Positions 22,592 through 34,721 of a stretch of DNA of 64,000 nt are shown here, piece after piece. Source of the stretch: Ashinkailepas kermadecensis (taxonomy: Eukaryota; Arthropoda; Thecostraca; Neolepadidae); contig JAOTOM010004315.1 in assembly GCA_034440615.1 (NCBI GenBank), positions 186,001-250,000 on the forward strand, given 5' to 3'. The number at the start of each line of letters is the position of its first letter. The first letter of the stretch is position 1. The notes beneath the pieces were generated by a model. The model had not been told where the DNA came from. It searched no databases and was given only the letters and a program-made list of their open reading frames with translations. Both the position numbers and the translations under genes were made by a program.

Positions 22592-22875
22592 CAGGGACGC
22601 ATCCAGGACTTTTAATGGGGGTGGAGGGGGGGGGACATTAGCCCGGAGGGGTGCTTTCGGCCGAAAAATTCGTTGAGCAGGAATTGCACTCGATCATACC
22701 GAAGTGGCGCCTTTTTCTCTGAAGGGGGAAGTCTGCCAAATCTGTTGAGCGAGGGGAGGGGGTGCACTCGAGCCTTCCTGAACAGGCGACTTTCCCAGCC
22801 GGAGGGGCGCCAGTTTTACATGTGCGTGGGGGGGGGGAGGCACATGTCACAATGCCCCCGCGCTATCCGCCCCTG
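22592..22875. mobile_element. hAT-like non-autonomous element (MITE)
   Basis: The left end CAGGGACGCATCCAGG and the right end, whose inverse complement reads CAGGGGCGGATAGCG, form imperfect terminal inverted repeats over 284 bp. The interior is G-rich with repeated GGAGGGG-CGCC-TTT segments. This matches a common animal MITE type that starts CAGGGGCGGATCCAGG. Its flanks do not give a convincing 8-bp duplication. A related but one-ended copy lies near 61287. Confidence 0.55.
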
Positions 22876-24143
22876 ATATGTATGTGCTGGTTGGTTTGCA
22901 TGTTATTCACTGTCATGCCCAAGCTCAATGCACACCCAAATTTAGTGCATTTTGAAGGCCCACGCCGGCACACGTGAAATGCCTTCATCACAATGTGCAC
23001 CCACAGGAGTGAGGAATTCCACACTTTTTGGGGCCCTGGTGGCTTCCACCCCTCCAAATAATATTGTTGAGGCTTACCATGAGACCCATGGGCGCCAGCT
23101 GGAAATAATGGTGTGACAAACTCCTGTTCCCAGTCATTTTAAGAGCCTACCCCGTCCACCACCACCGTCCACCTACATATGAGCCTAGCGTATCCGAATC
23201 CCAGCGAATGCATTGCAAGTCACTGATATTCTGCCAATTATCCAGGTCTGCCTTGCTTGGATGCTTTGCCAGAGCTTTGTAATCTGGCATATTGGTGCAC
23301 AATGCTTTGAGACATTAGGCATTCATTAGACATGACGCATGCACTCACCAAGTTCCAGAATCCATTAAGCAAACAATAGCTATTCGTTGTAAAATGTTCG
23401 ATCATAGAGCCTACCATTGATTATATTTGTTTCCGAATAATGCACCCCAATGACATCATCGAAGGTCATCCAAATGTTATCCCGTCATCGCTATGCGTGA
23501 CTCTTGTATTAGAAACTACACTGAGCCAAATAATTATGTGATTTTAAATGAAATGTATTCGTTCCACGTTCAGCTTGTAGTTAAAGCTGGACTTAAATTG
23601 TTTCGTTTTGGTGGTCTCTCAAACTAAAAGAGCAGAGGGAATTTGTTATGAATGAATACCATCATACCTGCATATCATCCCATATTGTTGCTTGTGCACA
23701 AAGCCACGTGATCATGACCCATTGAAACACGTCATACAACAAAAAGCATGCTTCTCGTCAAACGCGCACCAGTTTGGGGGTTGTCGTTCTTGTACTAGAT
23801 CATCAGCTGATTGTTGCAGGATCACGATGTGCGTGTTTCTTTTATTGCTGATCCCCGTTGCATATCGGGATTACTGTTTGGTTTTAACTTCCAGGCACGT
23901 GCAAGTGGCGTTGGCACAACTTTTACATTACGGAAACCACGGCAGTTACTCAGACCCCGGCTTCACAGTTGTTCGACGGAATCGACTCAAGAGCTCAAGA
24001 CAAATGAGGAGCGGTGGCGGCGGCAGCACGAGCGTGTTGTTGCGCTTCTGTGTTATTAAAGGCAAATATGTGTCGCAGCGATCTGCTTCGGTTGTGTTTT
24101 ATTATGCAATAAAGTGTTGCAGCAGTCGATTGTTGGCGAATTG
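22876..24143. other. no gene recognised
   Basis: Mostly unique sequence. An open frame of about 150 codons at 23692-24144 (+) has no recognisable domain. AATAAA occurs near 24109, but I see no gene to which it belongs. Confidence 0.4.
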
Positions 24144-24242
24144 AGACCGCCCGCTCCCCGGCTGGTAGCAAACATAGACCGCCCGCTCCCCGGCTGGTAG
24201 CAAACATAGACCGCCCGCTCCCCGGCTGTCAGCAAACATAGA
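24144..24242. repeat. 32-bp minisatellite, 3 copies
   Basis: Units contain AGACCGCCCGCTCCCCGGCT then GGTAGCAAACAT. The third copy reads GTCAGC for GGTAGC. Confidence 0.9.
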
Positions 24243-24391
24243 CCAACGTGGCTCCCGAGAACGGCAGACAATTTTCGGTAAAGGAGTTCACACGTATTCA
24301 GTGGGAACTCATTGTCGCTTGTGAATAACTTCGGGGCGGCTTTACGAATATAAATTGCTGCAAATAACCAGCCGAAGCCACGCAGGCGGCA
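24243..24391. other. short unique spacer
   Basis: About 150 bp of unique sequence between two arrays. Confidence 0.4.
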
Positions 24392-25923
24392 ACACGTCAC
24401 ACGCGCTCAGATGGAGACTGCGGATATTTTAGGCCCACGTCACACACGCTTAGCTGGAGACTCCGGATACTTTAGGCCCACGTCACACACGCTTAGGTGG
24501 AGACTCCGGATACTTTAGGCCCACGTCACACACGCTTAGGTGGAGACTCCGGATACTTTAGGCCCACGTCACATACGCTTAGGTGGAGACTCCGGATACT
24601 TTAGGCCCACGTCACACACGCTTAGCTGGAGACTCCGGATACTTTAGGCCCACGACACACACACTTAGGTGGAGACTCCGGATACTTTAGGCCCACGTCA
24701 CACACGCTTAGGTGGAGACTCCGGATATTTTAGGCCCACGTCACACACGCTCAGGTGGAGACTCCGGATACTTTAGGCCCACGTCACACACGCTTAGGTG
24801 GAGACTCCGGATACTTTAGGCCCACGTCACACACGCTCAGGTGGAGACTCCGGATACTTTAGGCCCACGTCACACACACTTAGGTGGAGACTCCGGATAC
24901 TTTAGGCCCACGTCACACACGCCTAGGTGGAGACTTCGGATACTTTAGGCCCACGCCACACACGCTCAGGTGGAGACTCCGGATACTTTAGGCCCACGTC
25001 ACACACGCTTCAGGTGGAGACTCCGGATACTTTAGGCCCACGTCACACACGCTCAGATGGAGACTGCGGATACTTTAGGCCCACGTCACACACGCTTAGG
25101 TGGAGACTCCGGATACTTTAGGCCCACGTCACACACGCTCAGGTGGAGACTCCGGATACTTTAGGCCCACGTCACGCACGCTCAGGTGGAGACTCCGGAT
25201 ACTTTAGGCCCACGTCACACACGCTCAGGTGGAGACTCCCGATACTTTAGGCCCACGTCACACACGCTCAGGTGGAGACTCCGGATACTTTAGGCACACG
25301 TCACACACGCTCAGGTGGAGACTCCGGATACTTTAGGCCCACGTCACGCACGCTTAGGTGGAGACTCCGGATACTTTAGGCCCACGTCACGCACGCTCAG
25401 GTGGAGACTCCGGATACTTTAGGCCCACGTCACACACGCTCAGGTGGAGACTCCGGATACTTTAGGCCCACGTCACGCACGCTCAGGTGGAGACTCCGGA
25501 TACTTTAGGCCCACGTCACACACGCTCAGGTGGAGACTCCGGATACTTTAGGCCCACGTCACACACGCTCAGGTGGAGACTCCGGATACTTTAGGCCCAC
25601 GTCACACACGCTCAGGTGGAGACTCCGGATACTTTAGGCCCACGTCACGCACGCTCAGGTGGAGACTCCGGATACTTTAGGCCCACGTCACGCACGCTCA
25701 GGTGGAGACTCCGGATACTTTAGGCCCACGTCACGCACGCTCAGGTGGAGACTCCGGATACTTTAGGCCCACGTCACGCACGCTCAGGTGGAGACTCCGG
25801 ATACTTTAGGCCCACGTCACGCACGCTCAGGTGGAGACTCCGGATACTTTAGGCCCACGTCACGCACGCTCAGGTGATGACTCCGGAGACTCCGGAGACT
25901 CCGGAGACTTCGGGTACTTGAGG
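24392..25923. repeat. 43-bp satellite, about 35 copies
   Basis: Each unit contains GGCCCACGTCACACACGCTC, AGGTGGAGACTCCGG and ATACTTTA. Variants fall in blocks: CGCTTAGG units dominate the left third, CGCTCAGG the right two thirds, and CACGCACG the far right. The right edge decays into a short GGAGACTCC triplication. Confidence 0.96.
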
Positions 25924-26270
25924 CCGTCTAGACCCAGCACGCAACCCGTGACAAATGCCAAGCACGCTAAGGAGTGCTCACGGCTTCCGTAAATCCCGGC
26001 TCGAATAAGTGCCGACTACTACAATTTGTTAAGTTCTTTCCCTGCAAGTGAAACTTAATGAATGTCTTGAAACGCCCATCAATGTACTTTTAATAAGGTG
26101 ATGACATGCCAGGTTACGAAGTTCGAATGACAGCAATGGGTACCTCGTACGAGCATCGTAATGCTGCGTGATTGTATCTCGAGAGGTGTAGGGGAAGAAT
26201 ATGTCGACTTCGCAGATCTTTGCAATCGCAAGTCATCAAGACACTCACTGTATCGGCATTGAATCCGAAC
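25924..26270. other. no gene recognised
   Basis: Unique sequence between two arrays. No domain seen. Confidence 0.4.
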
Positions 26271-26783
26271 GGTGATTACATTCACAGCTCACGTGACGGT
26301 GATTACATTCACAGCTCACGTGACGGTGATTACATTCACAGCTCAGGTGACGGTGATTACATTCACAGCTCAAGTGACGGTGAATACATTCACAGCTCAT
26401 GTGACGGTGATTACATTCACAGCTCACGTGACGGTGATTACATTCACAGCTCACGTGACGGTGATTACATTCACAGCTCACGTGACGGTGATTACATTCA
26501 CAGCTCACGTGACGGTGATTACATTCACAGCTCACGTGACGGTGATTACATTCACAGCTCACGTGACGGTTATTACATTCACAGCTCACGTGACGGTTAT
26601 TACATTCACAGCGCACGTGACGGTGATTACATTCACAGCTCACGTGACGGTGATTACATTCACAGCTCACGTGACGGTGATTACATTCACAGCTCACGTG
26701 ACGATGATTACATTCACAGCTCACGTGACGGTGATTACATTCACAGCTCATGTGACGGTGGTTACATTCACAGCTCATGTGAC
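26271..26783. repeat. 27-bp minisatellite, 19 copies, one E-box per unit
   Basis: The unit is GGTGATTACATTCACAGCTC followed by ACGTGAC. Most units therefore carry the palindrome TCACGTGA. The GDYIHSSRD open frame is not supported as coding: almost all unit-to-unit changes would alter the amino acid (R to G, R to C, D to Y twice, D to E, S to A, G to D, D to G). Confidence 0.95.
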
Positions 26784-27150
26784 CTGATCAGAGGAATCTC
26801 AGGGCAAAACAAATCAGACTGATCTGACCAGAGGAATCCCAAGGCACAAGAAAATCGGACTGACCTGATCATAAAAATATCAGGCACAACAAAATCAGAT
26901 TTACTTGATCGGGGGAATCCCAGGGCACAATAAAATCAGACTGACCTAATCAGAGGAATCCCAGGGCACAATAAAATCACACTGATTGGAGTAATCCCAA
27001 TGTCACACGAAAATCAGAATGACCAGGTCAGAGGACCTCAGGGCACAAGAAAGTCAGACTGGCCAGGTCAGAGGACCTCAGGAGTCAGGGCACACGAAAA
27101 TCAGACTGACCAGGTCAGAGGACCTCACGGCACAAGATAATCAGACTGAA
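26784..27150. repeat. degenerate repeat of about 40-45 bp, about 8 copies
   Basis: Repeated blocks contain CTGACCTGATCAGAGGAATC and CCAGGGCACAAnAAAATCAGA with variable length. The right copies carry CAGGTCAGAGGACCTCAGG. Confidence 0.82.
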
Positions 27151-27810
27151 CGTAGCTTAAAATATTACATAATCACATATGTACGGCCCAGAGGCCGACG
27201 AACTTGAGATCCTGCTCTTTGGAAACGTCGCTTGGTCATGTGCATCTGAACAAAGCCCACAACAGTAAATTAACTTAAAATGACATTCGAGCCACGTGGT
27301 TATCCGGTTAAAATTTGACCCAACCAAAAACCAGTGCCAGATAGCGCATGCGGCCTCACAATGGCCTGTGATCCCGAATCATGACGTCCTGTGATCCTGA
27401 ACTTTTCAGCTGAGTCGCCAAGTTGGCCTACAAACCAAGAGCGAGTGTTGCGCGCCCGCTTTGAGTTACGACTCGTGCAGGGCAGGACGAGCAGTTGCCA
27501 GAGCACTTCCGTTGGAAACTTTGCGATCCGACGAAGAGCTCCCTGCACATAGTTGGGCAAGTTCGTACCACAGATACATACTGCTGCATAACTCGCAGGC
27601 ATCCGGGTGGTGGGGTCAAGTCTCGTTTTAATCACGGCTTTAAACAGTCGGGATTTACTCATTCACCGCGCCACGTAACGAGAGCCGAAAGAGAAGGTGG
27701 CTAACGATAGCCAAAGCGGTGTTCCCGAAACCACCGAGCAACTGCCCGCGGCGACGCGCTGTCATTTGGCACTGCTAATATATCCCTTGCTGGCAGCACA
27801 TAGCTGGACA
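27151..27810. other. no gene recognised
   Basis: Unique sequence. Short open frames on both strands (for example 27300-27662 minus) show no domain I recognise. Confidence 0.4.
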
Positions 27811-28410
27811 GGCCACGCCAGGTCACGTCAGGCCACGACCGGTCACGGCAGGCCACGTCATGACAGGACCGGCCACGTCATGCCACGTCATGCCACGCCA
27901 AGCCACTTCAGGTCACGTCATGCCACGCTAGGCCACTTCAGGTCACGTCAGGCCACGCCAAGCCACTTCAGGTCACGTCAGGCCACGCCAAGTCACGTCA
28001 GGTCACGTCATGCCACGCTAGGTCACTTCAGGTCACGTCATGCCACGCTAGGCCACTTCAGGTCACGTCAGGCCACGCCAAGCCACTTCAGGTCACGTCA
28101 GGCCACGCCAAGTCACGTCAGGTCACGTCATGCCACGCTAGGTCACTTCAGGTCACGTCATGCCACGCCAAGCCACTTCAGGTCACGTCAGGCCACGCCA
28201 GGTCACGTCAGGTCACGTCAGGCCACGTCAGGTCACGTCATGCCACGACCGGTCACGGCAGGCCACGTCATGCCACGTCAGGCCACTTCAGGTCACGTCA
28301 TGCCACGTCAGACCATGTCATGCCGCGACCGGGCACGTCATGCCACTTCAGGTCACGTCAGGCCACGCCAGGCCACTTCAGGTCACGTCAGGCCACGTCA
28401 GACCATGCCT
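27811..28410. repeat. 10-bp repeat, 60 units in unbroken phase
   Basis: The consensus decamer is GGYCACGYCA (GGTCACGTCA, GGCCACGCCA, GGCCACTTCA, TGCCACGCTA and similar). All 600 bp keep a strict 10-bp register with no net insertion or deletion. A longer pattern is visible: a block of about 120 bp (from near 27911) recurs near 28031. Many units create TCACGTCA, a CRE-like octamer. Confidence 0.95.
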
Positions 28411-28918
28411 TTTAAATGTGACTTTTAAATGTTCAGCATCGGCACGTCACACTTGGTGTGAACTTGAATGCTTTGACCTGCCTGGCATGTTGACTATCTT
28501 GATTTGGTATTTTATTTCATTCTATCCATGCCTAATGTACTACAATTAACTCTCAATTTTATTCCATAAAAACCGTAACTTTTGCTCTTACCACCTACAC
28601 ATGAAATGGAACTAGTTCCAGATCCACTTTCATCTGGGTTTCGGGATGTCACGATGACGTTGACCACCTCAGTATATTTCGTGACGTAATTGTTGTATGT
28701 TCGTCTTCGACGCATATTGACTATCATCGGTAGTGAAGTCAGATTCTACTGGGGCTGGCGGCTCAAAGGGCGAAGGGAAACAGTGGTCAAAATCCTGAAC
28801 ACGTGTCAATTTCATGACCATTGGAGAGAGGTCATGAAAAGGCTCCCGACAAATGCCGCGCTTACACCGAAATATGTCTACAGATTCAGCCAGTGACAGG
28901 TCTTGAAGCCAGGAGGAA
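28411..28918. other. no gene recognised
   Basis: Unique sequence between two arrays. No domain or RNA signal seen. Confidence 0.4.
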
Positions 28919-29090
28919 CATTTGGTACGGACCAACATTTGGTACGGACAAACACTTGCTACAGACCAACATTTGGTACGGACCAACATTTGGTACGGAC
29001 CAACATTTGGTACGGACCAACATTTGGTACGGACCAACATTTGGTACGGACCAACATTTGGTACACATTTGGTACGGACCAACACTTTGG
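28919..29090. repeat. 17-bp minisatellite, about 10 copies
   Basis: The unit is CATTTGGTACGGACCAA. One unit is shortened near 29060. Confidence 0.92.
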
Positions 29091-29811
29091 TCCCAGAGGG
29101 TCCTTCAACATCCCATACTTATCCCACACTATGTTATTGGTTTCGGATAAGTTTGGGCTTCAATAGTATGTATATGTTCACTTACGCAGGGCGATCTACT
29201 GTCCCGAGTGGCTATTAGGCTTCCAATGATAAGCAACGAAGGTGTGAAGAGCAGGCAGTCGCAGGTAGTCACGGGCACAAACGCACTCACATTTGCGCGA
29301 ATTCAGGGCAAATAAATCGCCAAGGCATGTTCATCACAAACGCTCCAATTTTGACTAAAATGCCCATGTGATTATTGATGACCCAGGTTACGATTCTGAT
29401 CTTTTCATTTGTCTACGTTTGGAGTATCACGAGCCCATCGAAATTTTTAAGTCACAAAGAAAGTGCGTATGCTTTTCATCTTTTCAATGATAGCAATTAA
29501 GCTACCAAACTTATACATTATCTGAAAGAAGACCTATCCAATGCAATGCAAAATGGTTGTGATCTGCTGAGGTAAAATTTGCGCTATGTAAACTCGTGAC
29601 CATTTCTGAACCTGATGGCCCTTTAGAAAAGTACTGTTTTGTTTTGTCTTTCTTTCCTCACGGAACATTACCCCATCATATTGTATAATAATTGTTGGCG
29701 CAATATTTTTGTATTTATAAAGTTGACTCCATAATAGGTCACTGAGGTCAAATATCGGGGCCTGACTTGACCTCCAGACAGTATTATTTTGTATGACTAT
29801 GAACATAGCCG
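29091..29811. other. no gene recognised
   Basis: AT-rich unique sequence. No domain seen. Confidence 0.4.
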
Positions 29812-30068
29812 ATATGGGTGTTGTTTAAAAGCTGTTTGCTCACAGAACACAATGATGGTATTCGTAAGTACGCCAGAGGTCATAAAAATCACATCCGTGT
29901 CCGGTACCTGACTTCGAAGTAGTGACTGTGTGTGCACTGCAGAATGTGACCTATGTGGGCTTCATTTTAAAGCACTCTTCTCATAGATCAATATCGTAAC
30001 ATATGTAAGTGTATCAGAGGTCACGGGGGTCACACATGAGTCAATAACCTGACTTCAAAGTGAAGGCT
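29812..30068. repeat. old tandem duplication of about 130 bp
   Basis: Two diverged copies can be aligned by the ordered landmarks TTTTAAA/TTTAAAA, CTCAnAGAnCA, GTAAGT, CAGAGGTCA and CCTGACTTC. Confidence 0.55.
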
Positions 30069-30075
30069 GTTTATG

Positions 30076-31106
30076 CATTACAGAAGGTATTTGGTATGGA
30101 TGCCATTACAGAAGGTATTTGGTATGGATGCCATTACAGAAGGTATTTGGGATGGATGCCATTACAGAAGGTATTTGGTATGGATGCCATTACAGAAGGT
30201 ATTTGGGACGGATGCCATTACAGAAGGTATTTGGGACGGATGCCATTACAGAAGGTATTTGGGACGGATGCCATTACAGAAGGTATTTGGGATGGATGCC
30301 ATTACAGAAGGTATTTGGGATGGATGCCATTACAGAAGGTATTTGGGATGGATGCCATTACAGAAGGTATTTGGGATGGATGCCATTACAGAAGGTATTT
30401 GGGATGGATGCCATTACAGAAGGTATTTGGGATGGATGCCATTACAGAAGGTATTTGGGATGGATGCCATTACAGAAGGTATTTGAGACGATGCCATTAC
30501 AGAAGGTATTTGGGACGGATGCCATTACAGAAGGTATTTGGGACGGATGCCATTACAGAAGGTATTTGATGGATGCCATTACAAGGTATTTGGGATGGAT
30601 GCCATTACAGAAGGTATTTGGGACGGATACCATTACAGAAGTATTTGGTACGGATACCATTACAGAAGGTATTTGGGACGATACCATTACAAGGTATTTG
30701 GGACGATACCATTACAGAAGGTATTTGGGACGGATACCATTACAGAAGGTATTTGGGACGGATACCATTACAGAAGGTATTTGGGACGGATACCATTACA
30801 GAAGGTATTTGGGACGGATACCATTACAGAAGGTATTTGGGACGGATGCCATTACAGAAGGTATTTGGGATGGATGCCATTACAGAAGGTACTTGGTATG
30901 GATGCCATTACAGAAGGTATTTGGGATGGATGCCATTACAGAAGGTATTTGGGATGGATGCCATTACAGAAGGTATTTGGTATGGATGCCATTACAGAAG
31001 GTATTTGGGATGGATGCCATTACAGAAGGTATTTGGGATGGATGCCATTACAGAAGGTATTTGGGATGGATGCCATTACAGAAGGTATTTGGGATGGATG
31101 CCATTG
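30076..31106. repeat. 28-bp minisatellite, about 37 copies
   Basis: The unit is CATTACAGAAGGTATTTGGG followed by ATGGATGC. Variants ACGGATGC and ACGGATAC are clustered: GATACC units occupy about 30628-30835 only. The period is not a multiple of three, yet three overlapping frames are open. None is likely to be a gene. Confidence 0.95.
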
Positions 31107-31689
31107 GAAACAGTTTGTTGAGAGAGCACGTCCGTGCCAAAGCCCGTTATACAAGGCCGCATAGGTCACATCCTCTTATCATACTTGCTGACTTATCTTC
31201 ATACCTGCTGACTTCTTATTATACTTACCGTACCTGCTGACTTTCCGGGCCGCTGGCATGACGAATTGTTATATGTTTTGATGTGTGTCTGTGACAGCCC
31301 TTTTTTTTTCAGGTGACGTCTGTTTTAAAAATCGACAATAGGCTGTAAGAGCAACGAGTTTAGTGTGGACAGCCCGAATATACGTCTTTGTCTTTGTCTT
31401 TGTCTTGTCACATAGGTATGCACGCTGACCTAACCTTGAAATGAAGATTTGTCGACCCGAGGCTCGAGTGAAGCTTCGATCACGCGTTTCGCGGTGAGAT
31501 GCGCCGGACTTTCGGTTCACACCGAGCGAGCCCTCAAGGTGGCCGACAGGGGGCTCCAGTGAAGCCCCGACCATCGCGGTTAGATCCGACAAACGTCTAT
31601 TGTACACAGAGGGAGCCCTCAGTGCAGACCTCCTTTTCCCGGTCTGCCGTGTGTGGAGGGTGGCACACACGGCAGCTGACTCTGCCCAG
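31107..31689. other. no gene recognised
   Basis: Mixed unique sequence. A CTTTGTCTTTGTCTTTGTCTT run lies at 31384-31404. A 133-codon open frame on minus has no recognisable domain. Confidence 0.4.
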
Positions 31690-33889
31690 TGTTTCCCGGT
31701 CTCTGTCCTGGAGGGGGTGCAGCACTCTGTCCAGTGTTTTGCTCCCGTGTTGTAGTGGTTATCTGTCTCTGTCCTGGAGGGGGTGCAGCACTCTGTCTTG
31801 TGTTTTACTCCAGTATTGTAGTGGTTACCTGTCTCTGTCTTGGAGGCGGTGCAGCACTCTGTCCAGTGTTTTGCTCCGGTGTTGTAGTGGTTATCAGCAG
31901 GAGTGCCGCTCCCGTGTTGTAGTGGTTATCAGCAGGAGTGTCGCTCCCGTGTTGTAGTGGTTATCAGCAGGAGTGTCGCTCCCGTGTTGTAGTGGTTATC
32001 AGCAAGAGTGTCGCTCCCGTGTTGTAGTGGTTATCAGCAGGAGTGCCGCTCCCGTGTTGTAGTGGTTATCAGCAGGAGTGTCGCTCCCGTGTTGTAGTGG
32101 TTATCAGCAGGAGTGTCACTCCCGTGTTGTAGTGGTTATCTGTCTCTGTCCTGGAGGGGGTGCAGCACTCTGTCCAGTGTTTTGCTTCCGTGTTGTAGTG
32201 GTTATCTGTCTCTTTCCTGGAGGGGATGCAGCACTCTGTCTTGTGTTTTACTCCAGTATTGTAGTGGTTACCTGTCTCTGTCCTGGAGGCGGTGCAGCAC
32301 TCTGTCCCGTGTTTTGCTCCCATGTTGTAGTGGTTATCAGCAAGAGTGCCGCTCCCGTGTTGTAGTGGTTACCTGTCTCTGTCCTGGAGGCGGTGCAGCA
32401 CTCTGTCCAGTGTTTTGCTCCCGTGTTGTAGTGGTTATCAGCAGGAGTGTCGCTCCCGTGTTGTAGTAGTTATCAGCAGGAGTGTCGCTCCCGTGTTGTA
32501 GTGGTTATCAGCAGGAGTGCCGCTCCCGTGTTGTAGTGGTTATCAGCAGGAGTGTCGCTCCCGTGTTGTAGTGGTTATCAGCAGGAGTGTCGCTCCCGCG
32601 TTGTAGTGGTTATCAGCAGGAGTGCCGCTCCCGTGTTGTAGTGGTTATCAGCAGGAGTGTCGCTCCCGTGTTGTAGTGGTTATCAGCAGGAGTGTCGCTC
32701 CCGTGTTGTAGTGGTTATCAGCAGGAGTGTCGCTCCCGTGTTGTAGTGGTTATCAGCAGGAGTGTCGCTCCAGTGTTGTAGTGGTTATCAGCAGGAGTGT
32801 CGCTCCCGTGTTGTAGTGGTTATCAGCAGGAGTGCCGCTCCCGTGTTGTAGTGGTTATCAGCAGGAGTGCCGCTCCCGTGTTGTAGTGGTTATCAGCAGG
32901 AGTGCCGCTCCCGTGTTGTAGTGGTTATCAGCAGGAGTGCCGCTCCCGTGTTGTAGTGGTTATCAGCAGGAGTGTCGCTCCTGTGTTTTAGTGGTTATCA
33001 GCAGGAGTGTCGCTCCAATGTTGTAGTGGTTATCAGCAGGAGTGTCGCTCCCGTGTTGTAGTGGTTATCAACAGGAGTGTCGCTCCCGTGTTGTAGTGGT
33101 TATCAGCAGGAGTGTCGCTCCCGTGTTGTAGTGGTTATCAGCAGGAGTGTCGCTCCCGTGTTGTAGTGGTTATCAGCAGGAGTGTCGCTCCCGTGTTGTA
33201 GTGGTTATCAGCAGGAGTGTCGCTCCCGTGTTGTAGTGGTTATCAGCAGGAGTGTCGCTCCCGTGTTGTAGTGGTTATCAGCAGGAGTGCCGCTCCCGTG
33301 TTGTAGTGGTTATCAGCAGGAGTGCCGCTCCCGTGTTGTAGTGGTTATCAGCAGGAGTGTCGCTCCCGTGTTGTAGTGGTTATCAGCAGGAGTGTCGCTC
33401 CAGTGTTGTAGTGGTTATCAGCAGGAGTGCCGCTCCCGTGTTGTAGTGGTTATCAGCAGGAGTGTCGCTCCCGTGTTGTAGTGGTCATCAGCAGGAGTGC
33501 CGCTCCCGTGTTGTAGTGGTTATCAGCAGGAGTGTCGCTCCCGTGTTGTAGTGGTTATCAGCAGGAGTGTCGCTCCAGTGTTGTAGTGGTTATCAGCAGC
33601 AGTGCCGCTACCGTGTTGTAGTGGTTATCAGCAGGAGTGTCGCTCCCGTGTTGTAGTGGTTATCAGCAGGAGTGTCGCTCCCGTGTTGTAGTGGTTATCA
33701 GCAAGAGTGTCGCTCCCGTGTTGTAGTGGTTATCAGCAGGAGTGCCGCTCCCGTGTTGTAGTGGTTATCAGCAGGAGTGTCGCTCCCGTGTTGTAGTGGT
33801 TATCAGCAGGAGTGTCGCTCCCGTGTTGTAGTGGTTATCAGCAGGAGTGTCGCTCCCGTGTTGTAGTGGTTATCAGCAGGAGTGTCGCG
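31690..33889. repeat. 35-bp satellite with interspersed longer composite units
   Basis: The basic unit contains GTGTTGTAGTGGTTATCAGC then AGGAGTGTCGCTCCC, repeated about 50 times. In two blocks (31690-31880 and 32120-32430) the ATCAGC half is replaced by an ATCTGTCTCTGTCCTGGAGG segment plus GGTGCAGCACTCTGTCCAGT, giving composite units of about 67 bp. GTGTCG and GTGCCG are the main variants. The right edge is sharp. Confidence 0.95.
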
Positions 33890-33983
33890 AGGGGTTCCGT
33901 ATCGCTGCGCACGGGTACCTTCTGGATTGGTCCAATTGTTAACCTCTACCAACTGGTCAGCCAGAAGCCAACCGGGTATCACC

Positions 33984-34112
33984 CGCAGGTCAGATGCTGT
34001 CCTCCTGTCTAGCTGGCTCTCCCACAGGTCAGATGCTGCCCTCCTGTCTGCCTGGCGCTCTCACAGGTCAGATGCTGCACTCCTGTCTGGCTGGCGCTCT
34101 CACAGGTCAGAT
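33984..34112. repeat. 38-40-bp minisatellite, about 3.5 copies, with a downstream inverted copy
   Basis: Units contain CACAGGTCAGATGCTGCCCT then CCTGTCTGGCTGGCGCTCT. An inverted copy lies at 34203-34238 (AGGACAGCATCTGACCTGTG), about 90 bp away, so a long hairpin is possible. Confidence 0.85.
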
Positions 34113-34299
34113 GGTCAAATTTTGGCGGCCGAAAATCACACCAGTTCTATAATTCAAGTTGTTTCTGAATTTTATCCATGCTCTTCAGCTATTGTCATAG
34201 ATAGGAGGACAGCATCTGACCTGTGAGAGGGCCAGCGCAGTAACTCGAGTTTTGATGACGCCATCAGGAATAACACGGAGTATCCTGGGATAGGGCTTG

Positions 34300-34565
34300 G
34301 CTGAGAGTAGCGCCCAGATGCGTTTTTCCTCGCTGCAAGTTTCGGCGGAAAGTGGCGCCCAGACATGTGTTTTCCTCGCTGTGAGGGTCGGCGGAAAGTG
34401 GCGCCTGGACATGTGTTTTCCTCGCTGTGAGGGTCGGCGGAAAGTGGCGCCTGGACATGTGTTTTCCTCGCTGTGAGGGTCGGCGGAAAGTGGCGCCCAG
34501 ACATGTGTTTTCCTCGCTGTGAGGGTCGGCTGAGAGCCGCTCTCAGCCGGCCCAGACGTGTGTTT
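34300..34565. repeat. 46-bp minisatellite, about 5.5 copies
   Basis: Units contain GGCGGAAAGTGGCGCCCAGA then CATGTGTTTTCCTCGCTGTGAGGGTC. Confidence 0.92.
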
Positions 34566-34721
34566 GCCTCGCTGCGAGGCTCGAGGTTGGCGTCACGGAA
34601 GGCGACATCAAATGTGTGCAACTTCTCACCAAACCCTGGTGACTTCCAAACGCAATTAGCTTAGTTTTTAAGCGTTGTGCTTTGGAGCATTTGTACTATG
34701 CCAATGCTGAATGAATTCTGG

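Noticed and set aside
23692..24144. 150-codon open frame followed by AATAAA, possible gene or LTR end
   Set aside because: No domain, no paired LTR, and no primer-binding site could be supported.
26172..26822. 216-codon frame with DGDYIHSSR repeats as a possible repetitive secreted protein
   Set aside because: Unit differences are mostly non-synonymous, other frames are equally open, and no signal peptide or family match is seen.
30060..31240. Open frame of 373 codons over the 28-bp array
   Set aside because: Several overlapping frames are open because the unit lacks stops. The frame drifts with unit indels.
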